Counted from the first letter of the stretch, positions 8,218 through 17,441 are shown. The stretch is DNA of 64,000 nucleotides from Streptomyces abyssalis (GCF_001751365.1 NZ_LJGT01000041.1:799045-863044), one strand, 5' to 3'. Numbers and translations: made by a program. Notes: generated by a model not told the origin, from the letters alone.

Positions 8218-9057
8218 GTGAACCAGCCCCACGTGCTGATCCTCGGCGGCACCACGGAGGCCCGCCAACTGGCCTCCCTGCTGTCGGCCGAGGACGCGCG
8301 GGGCGGAGGACCCGGGGGACCGCCCGCACCACGGGCGCCCGGCGGCAGTGCGCCCGTCCCGCACCGTCTGCGCGTCACCACGTCGCTCGCGGGCCGTACC
8401 GCGAACCCCGCCCCGCTGCCCGGTGAACTGCGTACCGGAGGGTTCCCGGACGCCGGAGGGCTGTCCCGGTGGCTGACGGAACACCGGGTGGCGGCGCTCG
8501 TCGACGCCACGCACCCCTTCGCCGCGAGGATCAGCCGCCACGCGGCGCGGGCCTCGGCCCGCTCCGGTGTGCCGTTGCTCGCGCTGCGGCGGCCCGGCTG
8601 GTCCGCCGGCCCCGGCGACGACTGGCATGTCGTCGGTTCCCCGGAACAGGCCGCCGCCGTCCTGCCCGGTCTGGGGCGGCGTGCGTTCCTCACCGTCGGA
8701 CGTACGGGCGCCGCCGCCTTCGCGCACCTCGACAGCGTGTGGTTCCTCATCCGTACGCTCGAAGCGCCGGAGCCTCCCGTGCCGCCCAGGGCCGAAGTCC
8801 TCCTCGACCGTGGGCCGTTCACCGTCGAGGCGGAACGCGGGCTGCTCCAGCGGTACGCCATTGACGTCCTGGTCACCAAGGACAGCGGGGGCGCCGCGAC
8901 GGCCGCCAAGCTCACGGCCGCACGCGAGGCGGGTCTGCCGGCCGTGGTGATCGGCCGCCCCCCGGTGCCCGGCGGCGTCACGGTCACCTCGTCCCCGCAG
9001 GAGGCGGCGGACTGGGTTCGCGCCCGTACGGGCCGGCGCTGCACAGGCTCTGCCTAG
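8218..9057 (+). CDS. cobK: Precorrin-6A reductase CobK
   Basis: The 279-residue protein starts HVLILGGTTEARQLASLL, the diagnostic N-terminus of CobK/CbiJ. It continues with VDATHPFAARISRHAARAS and VTKDSGGAATAAKLTAAREAGLP, the NADPH-binding C-terminal signature. It reduces precorrin-6A to precorrin-6B, the step after CobF, in the cytoplasm. GTG 8218 follows GAAAGGCGGCA. An Ala/Gly/Pro-rich insertion after residue 25 lengthens the first loop compared with typical members of about 245 residues. It converges with cysN, and the two stop codons share the palindrome CTAG (9054-9057). Confidence 0.93.
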   Translation: MNQPHVLILGGTTEARQLASLLSAEDARGGGPGGPPAPRAPGGSAPVPHRLRVTTSLAGRTANPAPLPGELRTGGFPDAGGLSRWLTEHRVAALVDATHPFAARISRHAARASARSGVPLLALRRPGWSAGPGDDWHVVGSPEQAAAVLPGLGRRAFLTVGRTGAAAFAHLDSVWFLIRTLEAPEPPVPPRAEVLLDRGPFTVEAERGLLQRYAIDVLVTKDSGGAATAAKLTAAREAGLPAVVIGRPPVPGGVTVTSSPQEAADWVRARTGRRCTGSA

Positions 9058-10343
9058 GGAGCGTCCAGTCCCTGGCGGCCGTTCCCGAGGGCCATGCCGG
9101 CGGTGAGGGTGGAGCCGTCCGCGGCGTCGATGAGGATGAAGGACCCGGTGCGCCGGCAGTCCGCGTAGGCGTCGAGCGGGAGCGGCTCCGCGGTGCGCAG
9201 CACGACGCGGCCGATGTCGTTGACGCCCAGCCGGCCGGGGTCGGGATCGGAGGACAGGTCATCGAGAGCGAGGCGGTCGGGGATGTCCTTCACGACCGCC
9301 CGTACGGTGCGTGTGCCATGCCTGAGGAGGACGCGCGCCCCCTTGGCGAGCGGGTTCTCGTGCAGATGGCAGACGGTCGCTGTGACGTCCCGGGTGAGGG
9401 GCGGCAGCACGCCGGCCGGCGCGATCATGTCGCCGCGGGAGACGTCCAGGTCGTCGGCGAGGTGGAGGCTGACCGACTGCGGTGCCCAGGCGGCCCGCGC
9501 GCGCCGCCCGAGGACGTCGATGGCGGCGATCGTCGTCGTACGGCCCGAAGGCAGGACGGTGACCTCCTGGCCGACGTGGAAGAGACCGGAGGCGATCTTC
9601 CCCGCGTAGCCGCGGTGGCCCGAAGACCCGGCGGTCCGCGGACGGATCACGCACTGGACCGGGAACCGGGCCACGCGACGGCGCGGGTCGTGATCGATGT
9701 GGACCGACTCCAGGTGCTCCAGGACGGTCGGGCCGGGATACCAGTCCATGTGGGCCGACGGCTCGACCACGTTGTCGCCCTTGAGCGCGGAGACCGGGAC
9801 CGCCGTCACGGCGGGCACGCCGAGGCGGGTGGCGTACGCGGTGAACTCCCCGGCGATGCGAGCGAACACGCCCTCGTCATGTCCGACGAGGTCCATCTTG
9901 TTGACCGCGAGCACCACATGGGGGACCCGCAGCAGCGCGGCCACGGCGGCGTGCCTGCGGGTCTGCTCCACGACGCCGTGCCGGGCGTCGAGCAGGACGA
10001 CCGCGAGTTCGGCCGTCGACGCCCCGGTGACCATGTTGCGGGTGTATTCGACGTGCCCGGGGGTGTCCGCCAGGATGAAGCGGCGGCGCGGGGTGGCGAA
10101 GTACCGGTAGGCCACGTCGATGGTGATGCCCTGCTCGCGCTCCGCGCGCAGCCCGTCCGTGAGGAGCGCCAGGTCGAGATCCTGCCGGCCGCGGCTCCTC
10201 GAAGCGTTCTCGACGGCCTCCAGCTGGTCGGCGAGCACCGACTTGGAGTCGTGCAGCAGCCGGCCGACCAGCGTCGACTTGCCGTCGTCGACGGAACCCG
10301 CCGTCACGATGCGCAGCAGGCCCGGTTCCTGATCACCGGTCAT
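9054..10343 (-). CDS. cysN: Sulfate adenylyltransferase subunit 1 (CysN GTPase)
   Basis: The 429-residue GTPase has G1 AGSVDDGKSTLVGRLLHDSK, G2 REQGITIDVAYRYF, G3 DTPGHVEYTRNMVTGAS and G4 NKMDL, followed by two EF-Tu-like beta-barrel domains. It is the regulatory GTPase partner of CysD. Together they form adenosine 5'-phosphosulfate from sulfate and ATP, driven by GTP hydrolysis. It is the last gene of the sulfotransferase-GT4-cysD-cysN operon, starting 2 bp after the cysD stop. No APS kinase domain is fused and no cysC lies nearby, so PAPS would need a kinase encoded elsewhere. Confidence 0.95.
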   Translation of the reverse strand: MTGDQEPGLLRIVTAGSVDDGKSTLVGRLLHDSKSVLADQLEAVENASRSRGRQDLDLALLTDGLRAEREQGITIDVAYRYFATPRRRFILADTPGHVEYTRNMVTGASTAELAVVLLDARHGVVEQTRRHAAVAALLRVPHVVLAVNKMDLVGHDEGVFARIAGEFTAYATRLGVPAVTAVPVSALKGDNVVEPSAHMDWYPGPTVLEHLESVHIDHDPRRRVARFPVQCVIRPRTAGSSGHRGYAGKIASGLFHVGQEVTVLPSGRTTTIAAIDVLGRRARAAWAPQSVSLHLADDLDVSRGDMIAPAGVLPPLTRDVTATVCHLHENPLAKGARVLLRHGTRTVRAVVKDIPDRLALDDLSSDPDPGRLGVNDIGRVVLRTAEPLPLDAYADCRRTGSFILIDAADGSTLTAGMALGNGRQGLDAP

Positions 10344-10345
10344 GG

Positions 10346-11347
10346 TCAGAAGTAGCCTTCTCGTTTGCGGTCTTCCATCGCGGCCTCGGACAGACGGTCG
10401 TCGGCGCGGGTGGCGCCGCGCTCGGTGAGCCGCGTGGCGGCGACCTCGGTGATGATCTTCTCCGCTGTGTCGGCGCCGGAGCCGACGACGGCGCCGGTGC
10501 AGGACATGTCGCCGACGGTGCGGTAGCGCACCAGCCGGGTCTCCACCGCCTCGCCGTCCCTCGGGCCGCCCCAGTCGCCGGGCGCGAGCCACATCCCGTC
10601 GCGCTTGAACACCTCGCGCCTGTGCGCGTAGTAGATCGAGGGCAGTTCGATCTGCTCGCGGGCGATGTACTGCCACACGTCCAGCTCGGTGAAGTTCGAC
10701 AGCGGGAAGACCCGTACATGCTCGCGGGGCGAGTGCCGGCCGTTGTACAGGTGCCACAGCTCCGGCCGCTGCCGCCGGGGGTCCCAGCCCCCGAACTCGT
10801 CCCGCAGGCTGAACACCCGCTCCTTGGCGCGTGCCTTCTCCTCGTCCCGGCGCCCGCCGCCGAAGACCGCGTCGAAGCGCCCGGTCTCGATGGCGTGCAG
10901 CAGCGGAACGGTCTGCAGCGGGTTGCGGGTGCCGTCCGGCCGGTCCCGCAGCTCGCCGGAGTCGATGAACTCCTGCACCGACGCCACGTGCAGCTGCAGG
11001 GAGTTCCGGGCGACCACCCGGTCCCGGTATGCGAGCACCTCCGGAAAGTTGTGCCCGGTGTCGACGTGCAGCAGCGCGAACGGCAGCGGTGCCGGGGCGA
11101 ACGCCTTGAGAGCCAGGTGCAGCATCACGGCGGAGTCCTTGCCGCCGGAGAAGAGGAGCACCGGTCGCTCGAACTCCCCGGAGACCTCCCGGAAGACGTG
11201 CACCGCCTCCGATTCCAGCACGTCCAGATTCGGCAGCTGGAAGTCCTCGGCGCTCGTCCGGTCGTCGAAGGGATCCAGGCCGGAGGTCGCGGGCCGGTCA
11301 GCCGTACGGCGGTCCTGGCGCGGTCCGGGTATGCGGTCGCCGTTCAT
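10346..11347 (-). CDS. cysD: Sulfate adenylyltransferase subunit 2 (CysD)
   Basis: The 333-residue protein carries the PP-loop LLFSGGKDSAVMLHLA (about residues 63-78), HVDTGHNFPEVLAYRD and AVFGGGRRDEEKARAKERVFS, all CysD signatures, and ends in the conserved DRKREGYF. It is the catalytic ATP sulfurylase subunit. The ATG at 11347 overlaps the upstream glycosyltransferase stop (ATGA), showing translational coupling. A slightly long N-terminal tail of about 30 residues precedes the conserved LDVLESEAVHVFREV. The neighbouring sulfotransferase suggests that this copy serves sulfation rather than cysteine synthesis. Confidence 0.95.
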   Translation of the reverse strand: MNGDRIPGPRQDRRTADRPATSGLDPFDDRTSAEDFQLPNLDVLESEAVHVFREVSGEFERPVLLFSGGKDSAVMLHLALKAFAPAPLPFALLHVDTGHNFPEVLAYRDRVVARNSLQLHVASVQEFIDSGELRDRPDGTRNPLQTVPLLHAIETGRFDAVFGGGRRDEEKARAKERVFSLRDEFGGWDPRRQRPELWHLYNGRHSPREHVRVFPLSNFTELDVWQYIAREQIELPSIYYAHRREVFKRDGMWLAPGDWGGPRDGEAVETRLVRYRTVGDMSCTGAVVGSGADTAEKIITEVAATRLTERGATRADDRLSEAAMEDRKREGYF

Positions 11348-12558
11348 TGGCTCCGTCCGTGGTCGGCTTCGCTCGGGGGCGCGCTGAGCTCGTTGAAGAG
11401 CCGCTCCCACTGCGGCTGGACCGCGGCGGGGGAGTAGGAGCTGCGGGCGGTGGCCAGGGCGGCGGCACCCACGTCGGCGCGCAGCCCCTCGTCGGCCATC
11501 AGCCGGCTGATGGCGCTGCCGAGTGCGTCGATGTCGTCGGGAGGCACCAGCAGGCCGTCCTTCCCGTCGGTGATGACGTCGGCAGGGCCGGTCGGGCAGT
11601 CGAAGCTCACCACCGGCAGGCCGTGCGTCATCGCTTCCAGCATCACCATGGGGAGGCCCTCGAAGCGTGAACTGAGCACGTAGAAGGACGCGTTGGTCAG
11701 CTCGTCGTCGAGGTGCGAGGTGTGGCCCATCAGGAAGACGTGGTTGTACAGCTCGTACTCGGTGATGAGGGCGCGCAGCTCGTCGCGGCGTTCGCCCGTG
11801 CCGAAGATGCGCAGCTGCCAGTCCGGATGCTCGCGCACGGCCTGTGCGAAGGCGGGGATGAGAAGGTCGAAGCCCTTCTGCCAGAACAGCCGGCCCGCCG
11901 CCACCGCGACCTTGTTCGTGTACGTGCTGCGCCGCTGCTGCTCCACGGCGTGTACGGCGTTGGGAATCCGCACCACCCGCGTGCCGGGCAGCACCCGCTC
12001 GTACTCCTCACGGTCGCCGTGAGTGAGCACCGCGACGGCGTCGAATCGGTCGTAGAGGCTGGTGATGGCCGCCCGGATGTCCTTCTTGTACGTGCCGAGG
12101 TTCATGTGCTCCTGGGCGACGCAGACGACCTCCGGGCGTGCGTACTTGGCGACCAGGAAGTTCAGGCCCGGCCGGGTGGAGACGAGGACCCCGTCGCGCA
12201 CCTCCCGCAGCAGGCGGATCACCGCCTTCTCCGCCTGCAGGCTGAAGAGCTCGTAGCCGAACTCGCCGCGCGGTACGTGCCGCGGCGCCCTCCCGGCGTC
12301 ACGGGCGCGCCGGGCGTCCCGGGCGCGCGCCAAGGGGCCGCGTCCGGCAGCGGCGGTGCGGGTGCTCTCCCGCTCGTCCACGAGGGCTCTCAGACGTACG
12401 CGGCTGTCGAGCGGGAAGCGGGGTGCCGCCCGCCGCCGCAGCACGCTGATCACCTCGACGTCGTGGCCGGCTGCTGCCATCGCCTCGGCCTGGTTGAAGA
12501 CGGTGCGGATGGTGCCGCCCGTTCCGTAGGCGTGCAGCAGCAGGTAGCGGATCCTCAT
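11344..12558 (-). CDS. GT4-family glycosyltransferase
   Basis: The 404-residue GT-B enzyme starts MRIRYLLLHAYGTGGTIRTV. Its C-terminal half holds VAVAAGRLFWQKGFDLLIPA, the donor-binding SSRFEGLPMVMLEAM with its E-x7-E pattern, and LPVVSFDCPTGPADVI, all GT4 hallmarks. A basic low-complexity stretch (about residues 75-100) interrupts the acceptor domain. It overlaps the sulfotransferase upstream and cysD downstream by 4 bp each, so all are translated together. The likely role is to build the glycan that the sulfotransferase modifies. Donor and acceptor are unknown. Confidence 0.88.
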   Translation of the reverse strand: MRIRYLLLHAYGTGGTIRTVFNQAEAMAAAGHDVEVISVLRRRAAPRFPLDSRVRLRALVDERESTRTAAAGRGPLARARDARRARDAGRAPRHVPRGEFGYELFSLQAEKAVIRLLREVRDGVLVSTRPGLNFLVAKYARPEVVCVAQEHMNLGTYKKDIRAAITSLYDRFDAVAVLTHGDREEYERVLPGTRVVRIPNAVHAVEQQRRSTYTNKVAVAAGRLFWQKGFDLLIPAFAQAVREHPDWQLRIFGTGERRDELRALITEYELYNHVFLMGHTSHLDDELTNASFYVLSSRFEGLPMVMLEAMTHGLPVVSFDCPTGPADVITDGKDGLLVPPDDIDALGSAISRLMADEGLRADVGAAALATARSSYSPAAVQPQWERLFNELSAPPSEADHGRSQ

Positions 12559-14039
12559 GATGCCGACTGCGCCTCGTGCCGCGGCGCGAGGCATTCGACC
12601 GACAGGTTGTCCTTGACCGTGTAGTACGGCTGGACCAGCGGCGCACCGTCGTGCTCGCCCGCCGGCTGGGCGGGAAACTCGACGATGTCCTTCTTGCCCT
12701 TGATGCCGTCCAGCCGCCGCCCGGCCCGCAGCCGCACCTCGCCGCCGGCGCTCTGCGACACGAGATGGATGTCCCAGCGGCCCGGTACGGGCAGTTCGCC
12801 TGCCGCCAGGTCCGCCACCGGGAAGGAGCCGTCGAAGCGGGTGCCTTCCATGGCGACGGGGTATTCGAGACGGCGGTCCTTGTGCCCGCGCAGGGTGAGC
12901 AGCAGCCGCCAGGGGCCGCCTGCCGCCTCCGCCTCCGTCTCCGGCGCCGGTTCCGCTCCCTGCTCCGTTTCCGGTTGCGTTTCCGCTTCCGTTCCGGCCT
13001 CGGGCTCCGGCAGGCCGTGTGCGTGTCCGACCAGCCGGATGCGGCCCTCGCGGGGCCACACCTCGGCGACCTCCGCGTGTCCCTTCCCGGCCTGCTGCCC
13101 GCCGGCGTCCCGCGCGTCCCGGCCGCTGCCGGCTCCCGAGTAGCCCCACGCCCTGCTGATCTCCCGCAGCGGCTCGGGGATCTCGTCCGGCCCCGGCAGG
13201 TCACGGCCCTGCTGGACGTGGCCGGTGCGGATCTTTTCCTTCCAGTCGCCCAGGCCCTTCTGCAGGTTGTGCAGATCGCTCCCCGCCCCGGCCCCGTACT
13301 CGAGCATTCCCGGCTCGAAGGGGACGTCGAGGAACGCGCAGATGCCCTTGAGGGTGGCCTCCGGATCGGCGGTCAGGTCCTCGTAGCGCACGACGTGACC
13401 GGGCAGGTTCCTGCGGGCCCGTTCCACCGCCCGCATGTAGCGCAGGGCGTCCAGGGCGGCTTCCTCGGGGTTGCGCTTGTCCGGGTCGGCCTCGTGCCAG
13501 GACTCGGCGACCGAGGCGGGGTGGCGCAGCAGGAAGACGAAGCGGGCGTCGGGCCAGCAGGCGGCGATGCGCTGGTAGGCGAAGGCGTTGCTGGGGGTCT
13601 TCTCGACGATCGTGCTCTTGCCGGCCCTGACCAGTTCACGGTGCATCACACGGTCCCAGAGCAGGTGCTCGAGGTCGCCGCGCTCCAGCCCGAGCGCCGC
13701 CATGGAGCGCTCGCCGAGCCCGGTGCTGGAGCGGACCTCCAGCCGGCGCACATGGAGTTCGTGCGGAGAGTGCAGCTGCGAGTGCGCGCCGAGCAGCAGC
13801 CGCAGGAGCGTGGAGCCGGAGCGTACGGGGGCGATCACGAACACCGGACGCTTCAGCAGCCGGTCCACCGCGGGGTCGTCGGGGGCGCGGAAGTCCACCC
13901 GGTCCTGCTTGCCCTTCGCGGTCGTCGCCGTTTCCGGCCGCGGCTCCGCCGGGCGGGCCGGTCTGGGTCGGCCGGCGCGGCGGACCTCGTACCCGGTGAC
14001 CGAGCCGAGCTTTCTGTTGAGCTTTCCGACGAGAGACAT
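12555..14039 (-). CDS. Sulfotransferase with C-terminal beta-sandwich domain
   Basis: The 494-residue protein has the PAPS 5'-phosphosulfate loop VFVIAPVRSGSTLLRLLLGA (about residues 66-85) and the 3'-phosphate strand RFVFLLRHPASVAESW. These define the sulfotransferase family 3-like fold, which ends near residue 300. A Glu/Pro/Thr-rich linker follows (about 340-370). After it comes a second domain of about 120 residues (GPWRLLLTLRGHKDRRLEYP to YYTVKDNLSVE), resembling the small beta-sandwich appended to some actinobacterial glycan transferases. It is first in the operon with GT4 and cysDN and would transfer sulfate from PAPS to a cell-surface or secreted glycan. Confidence 0.85.
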   Translation of the reverse strand: MSLVGKLNRKLGSVTGYEVRRAGRPRPARPAEPRPETATTAKGKQDRVDFRAPDDPAVDRLLKRPVFVIAPVRSGSTLLRLLLGAHSQLHSPHELHVRRLEVRSSTGLGERSMAALGLERGDLEHLLWDRVMHRELVRAGKSTIVEKTPSNAFAYQRIAACWPDARFVFLLRHPASVAESWHEADPDKRNPEEAALDALRYMRAVERARRNLPGHVVRYEDLTADPEATLKGICAFLDVPFEPGMLEYGAGAGSDLHNLQKGLGDWKEKIRTGHVQQGRDLPGPDEIPEPLREISRAWGYSGAGSGRDARDAGGQQAGKGHAEVAEVWPREGRIRLVGHAHGLPEPEAGTEAETQPETEQGAEPAPETEAEAAGGPWRLLLTLRGHKDRRLEYPVAMEGTRFDGSFPVADLAAGELPVPGRWDIHLVSQSAGGEVRLRAGRRLDGIKGKKDIVEFPAQPAGEHDGAPLVQPYYTVKDNLSVECLAPRHEAQSAS

Positions 14040-14477
14040 GGCCCATCCCTATGCGTCGTGGACGCTGATTTTCAACTCGCGTGCAAGGAGTTGTTCACAA
14101 AGTCCTGTGCCCGGCCGGGGAGCGGACAGACGTGGAATCACGTCCCGGGCGCTCCGCGGCCGGACTCAGCGACTGCCCGGTCGCCGGTCCCGGTGCCGGT
14201 CGGCGGATTCACCCGCGGACGGCGACGGCCGGCGGAGTACGCGAACGAGTGGGACGACGACGTGCACGTTGACGAGCGGGCGCCCTTCGGCCGGCGGGCC
14301 GCGTCCTGCGGGCGGACCGCCTCCGGCGGCGGCGCTGCCCGGTGTGCCCCGTCGAGGCGGACGCGGAGGCGGGTGACGCTCTGTCACGCCCTCTTGCCGG
14401 TCCCGCCGCCCACCGCGTACGTGTAGTACCGATACGGCAGTTCAGGAAGACCGGACAAGGGTGAGCAGGAGCGCCAC
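14040..14477. other. Divergent intergenic region (438 bp)
   Basis: This separates the leftward sulfation operon from the rightward EthD-like gene and must contain both promoters. A GTGTAGTAC element near 14421 could be the -10 region of the rightward gene. No convincing gene or long repeat was seen. Confidence 0.35.
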
Positions 14478-14804
14478 GTGTACCGACTGACCGTCCTCTA
14501 CGGGCACCCCGAGGACCCCGAAGCCTTCGACGAGTACTACACCAGCACGCACATTCCGGTGGCCAAGAAGATGCAGGGGCTCACCGGCTGGACGATCGGC
14601 CACTGCGAGGCCGCCGAAGAGGGCGAGAAACCGCCCTACTACATGATCGTCGGCCTCTACGCGGAGTCCCGCGAAGCCCTCGAAGCGGTGCTGGCCAGCC
14701 CGGAGGGGCAGGCCACCGTCGCCGACGTGGCCAACTTCGCCACCGGCGGCGCTTGGTTCTTCTTCGACGACGAGCAGGTGATCACGCCGGTCACGTTGGG
14801 CTGA
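14478..14804 (+). CDS. EthD-domain protein (ferredoxin-like barrel)
   Basis: The 108-residue protein has the EthD/dimeric alpha-beta barrel pattern: MYRLTVLYGHPEDPEAFDEY, then YTSTHIPVAKKMQGL with the conserved His, and a C-terminal helix-strand ANFATGGAWFFFDDE. EthD proteins form small dimers; some act in ether degradation or polyketide and quinone handling, but most are uncharacterised. GTG 14478 follows CAGGAGC. It is a single gene, convergent with the kinase gene. No specific role can be given. Confidence 0.85.
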   Translation: MYRLTVLYGHPEDPEAFDEYYTSTHIPVAKKMQGLTGWTIGHCEAAEEGEKPPYYMIVGLYAESREALEAVLASPEGQATVADVANFATGGAWFFFDDEQVITPVTLG

Positions 14805-14837
14805 GACCCCTGCTGCCGTGCTTGCGCACCGCCCCTG

Positions 14838-16451
14838 TCAGCGGGCCGCGGGGAATTTCTGCTGGAAACGGCCGCCGGCGAAGCTGCGCAGCGCGGTTTC
14901 CAGTCCGGCCGCCCGGGTGCGCGTCTCCTCTTTGGCGGGCGAGACGATCGTGTACTTCAACACACCCTCTCCCGGGCTCAGTTGCTGAGGCACATGAGTG
15001 TCCGCCCCCTTCGCGAGGGCGACCGTCAGGGCGAGTTCGCGCATGTTCTTCGCCCTGGTGAACGTGACGGACGCGATGTCCCGCCAGGGCACCGCCAGCA
15101 TGTGCGGGCCGTACCGCACATGGAGCCCGTCCGCCCCCACTTGCAGGGCCCTGGCCCGCAGCAGCGGCAGGGAGACCCTCAGGTTGTGGCTCAGGTACAC
15201 GAGCGTGGCGAAGAACGCGTACGCGCAGAGCGCTGGGAGGACGTCGAGGACCAACCCCACCATGAGCAGCAGGCCGCCGATCGCCGACGCCCGCAGGACC
15301 GGCCGTCGCATCCGGCGCCAGAACGCCTGGGGGCCCCATTCCTCCACCGCGAACGCGGGAGGGTCCGCCGGACCGCCTTGCGTCCCGGCGGACGGCCGGC
15401 TCCGGTGGGCCTCCGCCGGCGCCGGCTGCCCGGCGTGCGCGGGCTGCTCCGGTCGGCCCGGAGGCGCGGAACGGGCGGGAGGCATCGTCGCGGCCGCCGC
15501 CCTCGCCGAATTCGCCTGCTGCGGCCCGGTGGTCGCCACGGCGTCCGCGTGCGGACCGCTGTCCGTCACGTCCGTCCGCGAACCTGTGGTCAGGTCCTCC
15601 GGCGCGACCCGCGGGTCGCGCACCGCCGACGGCTGCCGGTTCGCGAGGCGCGCGACGAGTTCCCCGGCGGCGGGCCGGTCCTCCGGTGCCTTCCGCAGGC
15701 AGTCCCGTGCCAACTCCCGCAGGCCGTACGGCACTCCGCCGAGGTCGGGCTCCTCGTACACGACGCGGAACAGCAGGGCGTGTGAAGGCCCGTCGCCGAA
15801 GGCTCCCGCGCCTGTCGCCGCGTGGACGAGCAGCGAGCCGAGGGAGAAGATGTCCGACGGCGGACCCGCCGGCTGCCCCATTGCCTGCTCGGGCGACATG
15901 AAACCGGGTGTACCGAGGACGGTTCCCGCCCTGGTCAGATCGGCTCCCATCGAAGTCTCCAAGGTCTCGAGCGCCTTGGAGATGCCGAAGTCGATGACCC
16001 TGGGACCGTCGTCCACGAGCAGGACGTTGGAGGGTTTGAGGTCGCGGTGCACGAGGCCGCCCTTGTGGAACGATGCGAGCGCCTCGGCCAGCCCGATGCC
16101 GAGCCTGCGCACCTCGCTCTCGTCCAACGGCCCCTGCTGCCGGACGCGTTGGGCCAGCGAGGGCCCGTCGACGTACTGGCTGGCGATCCACGGCATGGCG
16201 GCGTCCGGGTCCGCGTCGACGACCTGTGCCGCCCAGAAGCCGCCCGCCCGCATCGCGAGCTTCGCCTCCCTGCGGAAGCGGTCGCGGAAGCCGGGGGAGG
16301 ACGCCAGGTCCTCCCGTACCACCTTCACCGCGACCCGCCGCCCCGCAGGGGACTCACCAAGGAACACCCGGCCCATGCCGCCCTGGCCGAGCCGGCCGGT
16401 CAACCGGTACGGGCCGGCAGTTCGCGGATCCCCGGCTCCCAGCGGTTCCAT
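14838..16451 (-). CDS. Serine/threonine protein kinase, membrane-anchored
   Basis: The 537-residue protein starts with a PknB-type kinase domain (about residues 1-260). It has Gly loop LGQGGMGRVFLG, VAVKVV with the ATP Lys, HRDLKPSNVLL catalytic loop, DFGISK, and GTPGFMSPEQ in the activation segment. An Ala/Pro-rich linker (about 265-370) leads to two hydrophobic segments around ASAIGGLLLMVGLVLDVLPA. A C-terminal domain of about 115 residues follows, with a PH-like look (VGADGLHVRYG, VPWRDIASVTF). The ATG at 16451 is favoured by GAAGGGGGCCC upstream; another in-frame start lies at 16496. The signal is unknown; the sensor part appears cytoplasmic rather than PASTA-like. Confidence 0.88.
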   Translation of the reverse strand: MEPLGAGDPRTAGPYRLTGRLGQGGMGRVFLGESPAGRRVAVKVVREDLASSPGFRDRFRREAKLAMRAGGFWAAQVVDADPDAAMPWIASQYVDGPSLAQRVRQQGPLDESEVRRLGIGLAEALASFHKGGLVHRDLKPSNVLLVDDGPRVIDFGISKALETLETSMGADLTRAGTVLGTPGFMSPEQAMGQPAGPPSDIFSLGSLLVHAATGAGAFGDGPSHALLFRVVYEEPDLGGVPYGLRELARDCLRKAPEDRPAAGELVARLANRQPSAVRDPRVAPEDLTTGSRTDVTDSGPHADAVATTGPQQANSARAAAATMPPARSAPPGRPEQPAHAGQPAPAEAHRSRPSAGTQGGPADPPAFAVEEWGPQAFWRRMRRPVLRASAIGGLLLMVGLVLDVLPALCAYAFFATLVYLSHNLRVSLPLLRARALQVGADGLHVRYGPHMLAVPWRDIASVTFTRAKNMRELALTVALAKGADTHVPQQLSPGEGVLKYTIVSPAKEETRTRAAGLETALRSFAGGRFQQKFPAAR

Positions 16452-16613
16452 CGGGCCCCCTTCGACTGCGGCCTCACCTGTCACCCCGTACGCCACACCC
16501 TAGCGACGTCGTCCCACGGCGACTCCTCGTTCCGGGGCAGTCGCCGTGACGTGCGGGGCTGTGCCGCCGGCGCCGGCCACCCGGCGACCCGGCTCCGTGA
16601 CGGCGACGCGCGC

Positions 16614-17441
16614 TCAGCGCCTGTACGTCACCGACTTGAAGGACTCGGTCTGCCGGCGGATGCCCTCTTCGGTGGGCAGCCGCTCGATCGAGCTGGCGCC
16701 GAAGAAGCCCACGACCCCCGACGTGCGGGAGAGGACGTATTGCGCGTCCTCCGGCTCCGCGATGGGCCCGCCGTGGCACAGGACCAGGATGCCGGGGTCG
16801 ACCGCGGCCGCGGCGTCCCGCATCGCCTGGATCCGCTCGACGCATTCGTCGAGCGTGAGCGCGGTCTGCGCGCCGATGCTGCCCTTGGTCGTCAGGCCCA
16901 TGTGCGGGACCAGGACGTCGGCCCCGGCCTGCGCCATGGCGGTCGCGTCCGCTTCGTCGAAGACGTACGGGGCGGTCAGCAGCCCGCGTTCGTGCGCGGC
17001 GGCGATCATCTCGACCTCCGCGCCGAAACCCATGCCGGTCTCTTCGAGGTTCTGCCGGAAGACACCGTCGATCAGCCCCACCGTGGGGAAGTTCTGCACC
17101 CCGGTGAAGCCCGCCGCCTTGACCTGGTCGAGGAAGCGGCCCATCACCCGGAACGGGTCGGTCCCGTTCACGCCCGCGAGGACAGGGGTGTCCTCGACCA
17201 CGGGCAGTACCTCGTCGGCCATCTCCATGACGATCGCGTTCGCGTCGCCGTAGGCGAGCAGCCCCGCGAGCGAGCCCCGTCCGGCCATCCGGTAGCGGCC
17301 GGAGTTGTAGATGATGAGCAGGTCGATGCCGCCTGCCTCGGCCGACTTGGCGGACAGGCCCGTACCGGCCCCGCCGCCGATGACCGGGCGTCCCTCCGCC
17401 GCGGTGGCCCTCAGCCGCCGCATCGCCGTTTCGCGGTCCAA
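16614..17441 (-). CDS. TIM-barrel protein of the phosphoenolpyruvate hydrolase-like family
   Basis: The 275-residue protein begins with RPVIGGGAGTGLSAKSAEAG and has DLLIIYNSGRYRMAGRGSLA, GVQNFPTVGLIDGVFRQNLE, VPHMGLTTKGSIG and CHGGPIAEPEDAQYVL. This is the TIM-barrel 'signal transduction / phosphoenolpyruvate hydrolase' family (TIM-br_sig_trns). It matches the C-terminal domain of plant Tm-1. Start TTG 17441 has GGGAGCACGGCT just before it. The next gene upstream encodes the N-terminal Tm-1 half, so the two proteins probably act together. The biochemical reaction is not established. Confidence 0.88.
   Translation of the reverse strand: MDRETAMRRLRATAAEGRPVIGGGAGTGLSAKSAEAGGIDLLIIYNSGRYRMAGRGSLAGLLAYGDANAIVMEMADEVLPVVEDTPVLAGVNGTDPFRVMGRFLDQVKAAGFTGVQNFPTVGLIDGVFRQNLEETGMGFGAEVEMIAAAHERGLLTAPYVFDEADATAMAQAGADVLVPHMGLTTKGSIGAQTALTLDECVERIQAMRDAAAAVDPGILVLCHGGPIAEPEDAQYVLSRTSGVVGFFGASSIERLPTEEGIRRQTESFKSVTYRR

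Noticed and set aside
16504..16613. Possible terminator between kinase and TIM-barrel genes
   Set aside because: Short GC-rich stems exist but none is clearly stronger than the background.
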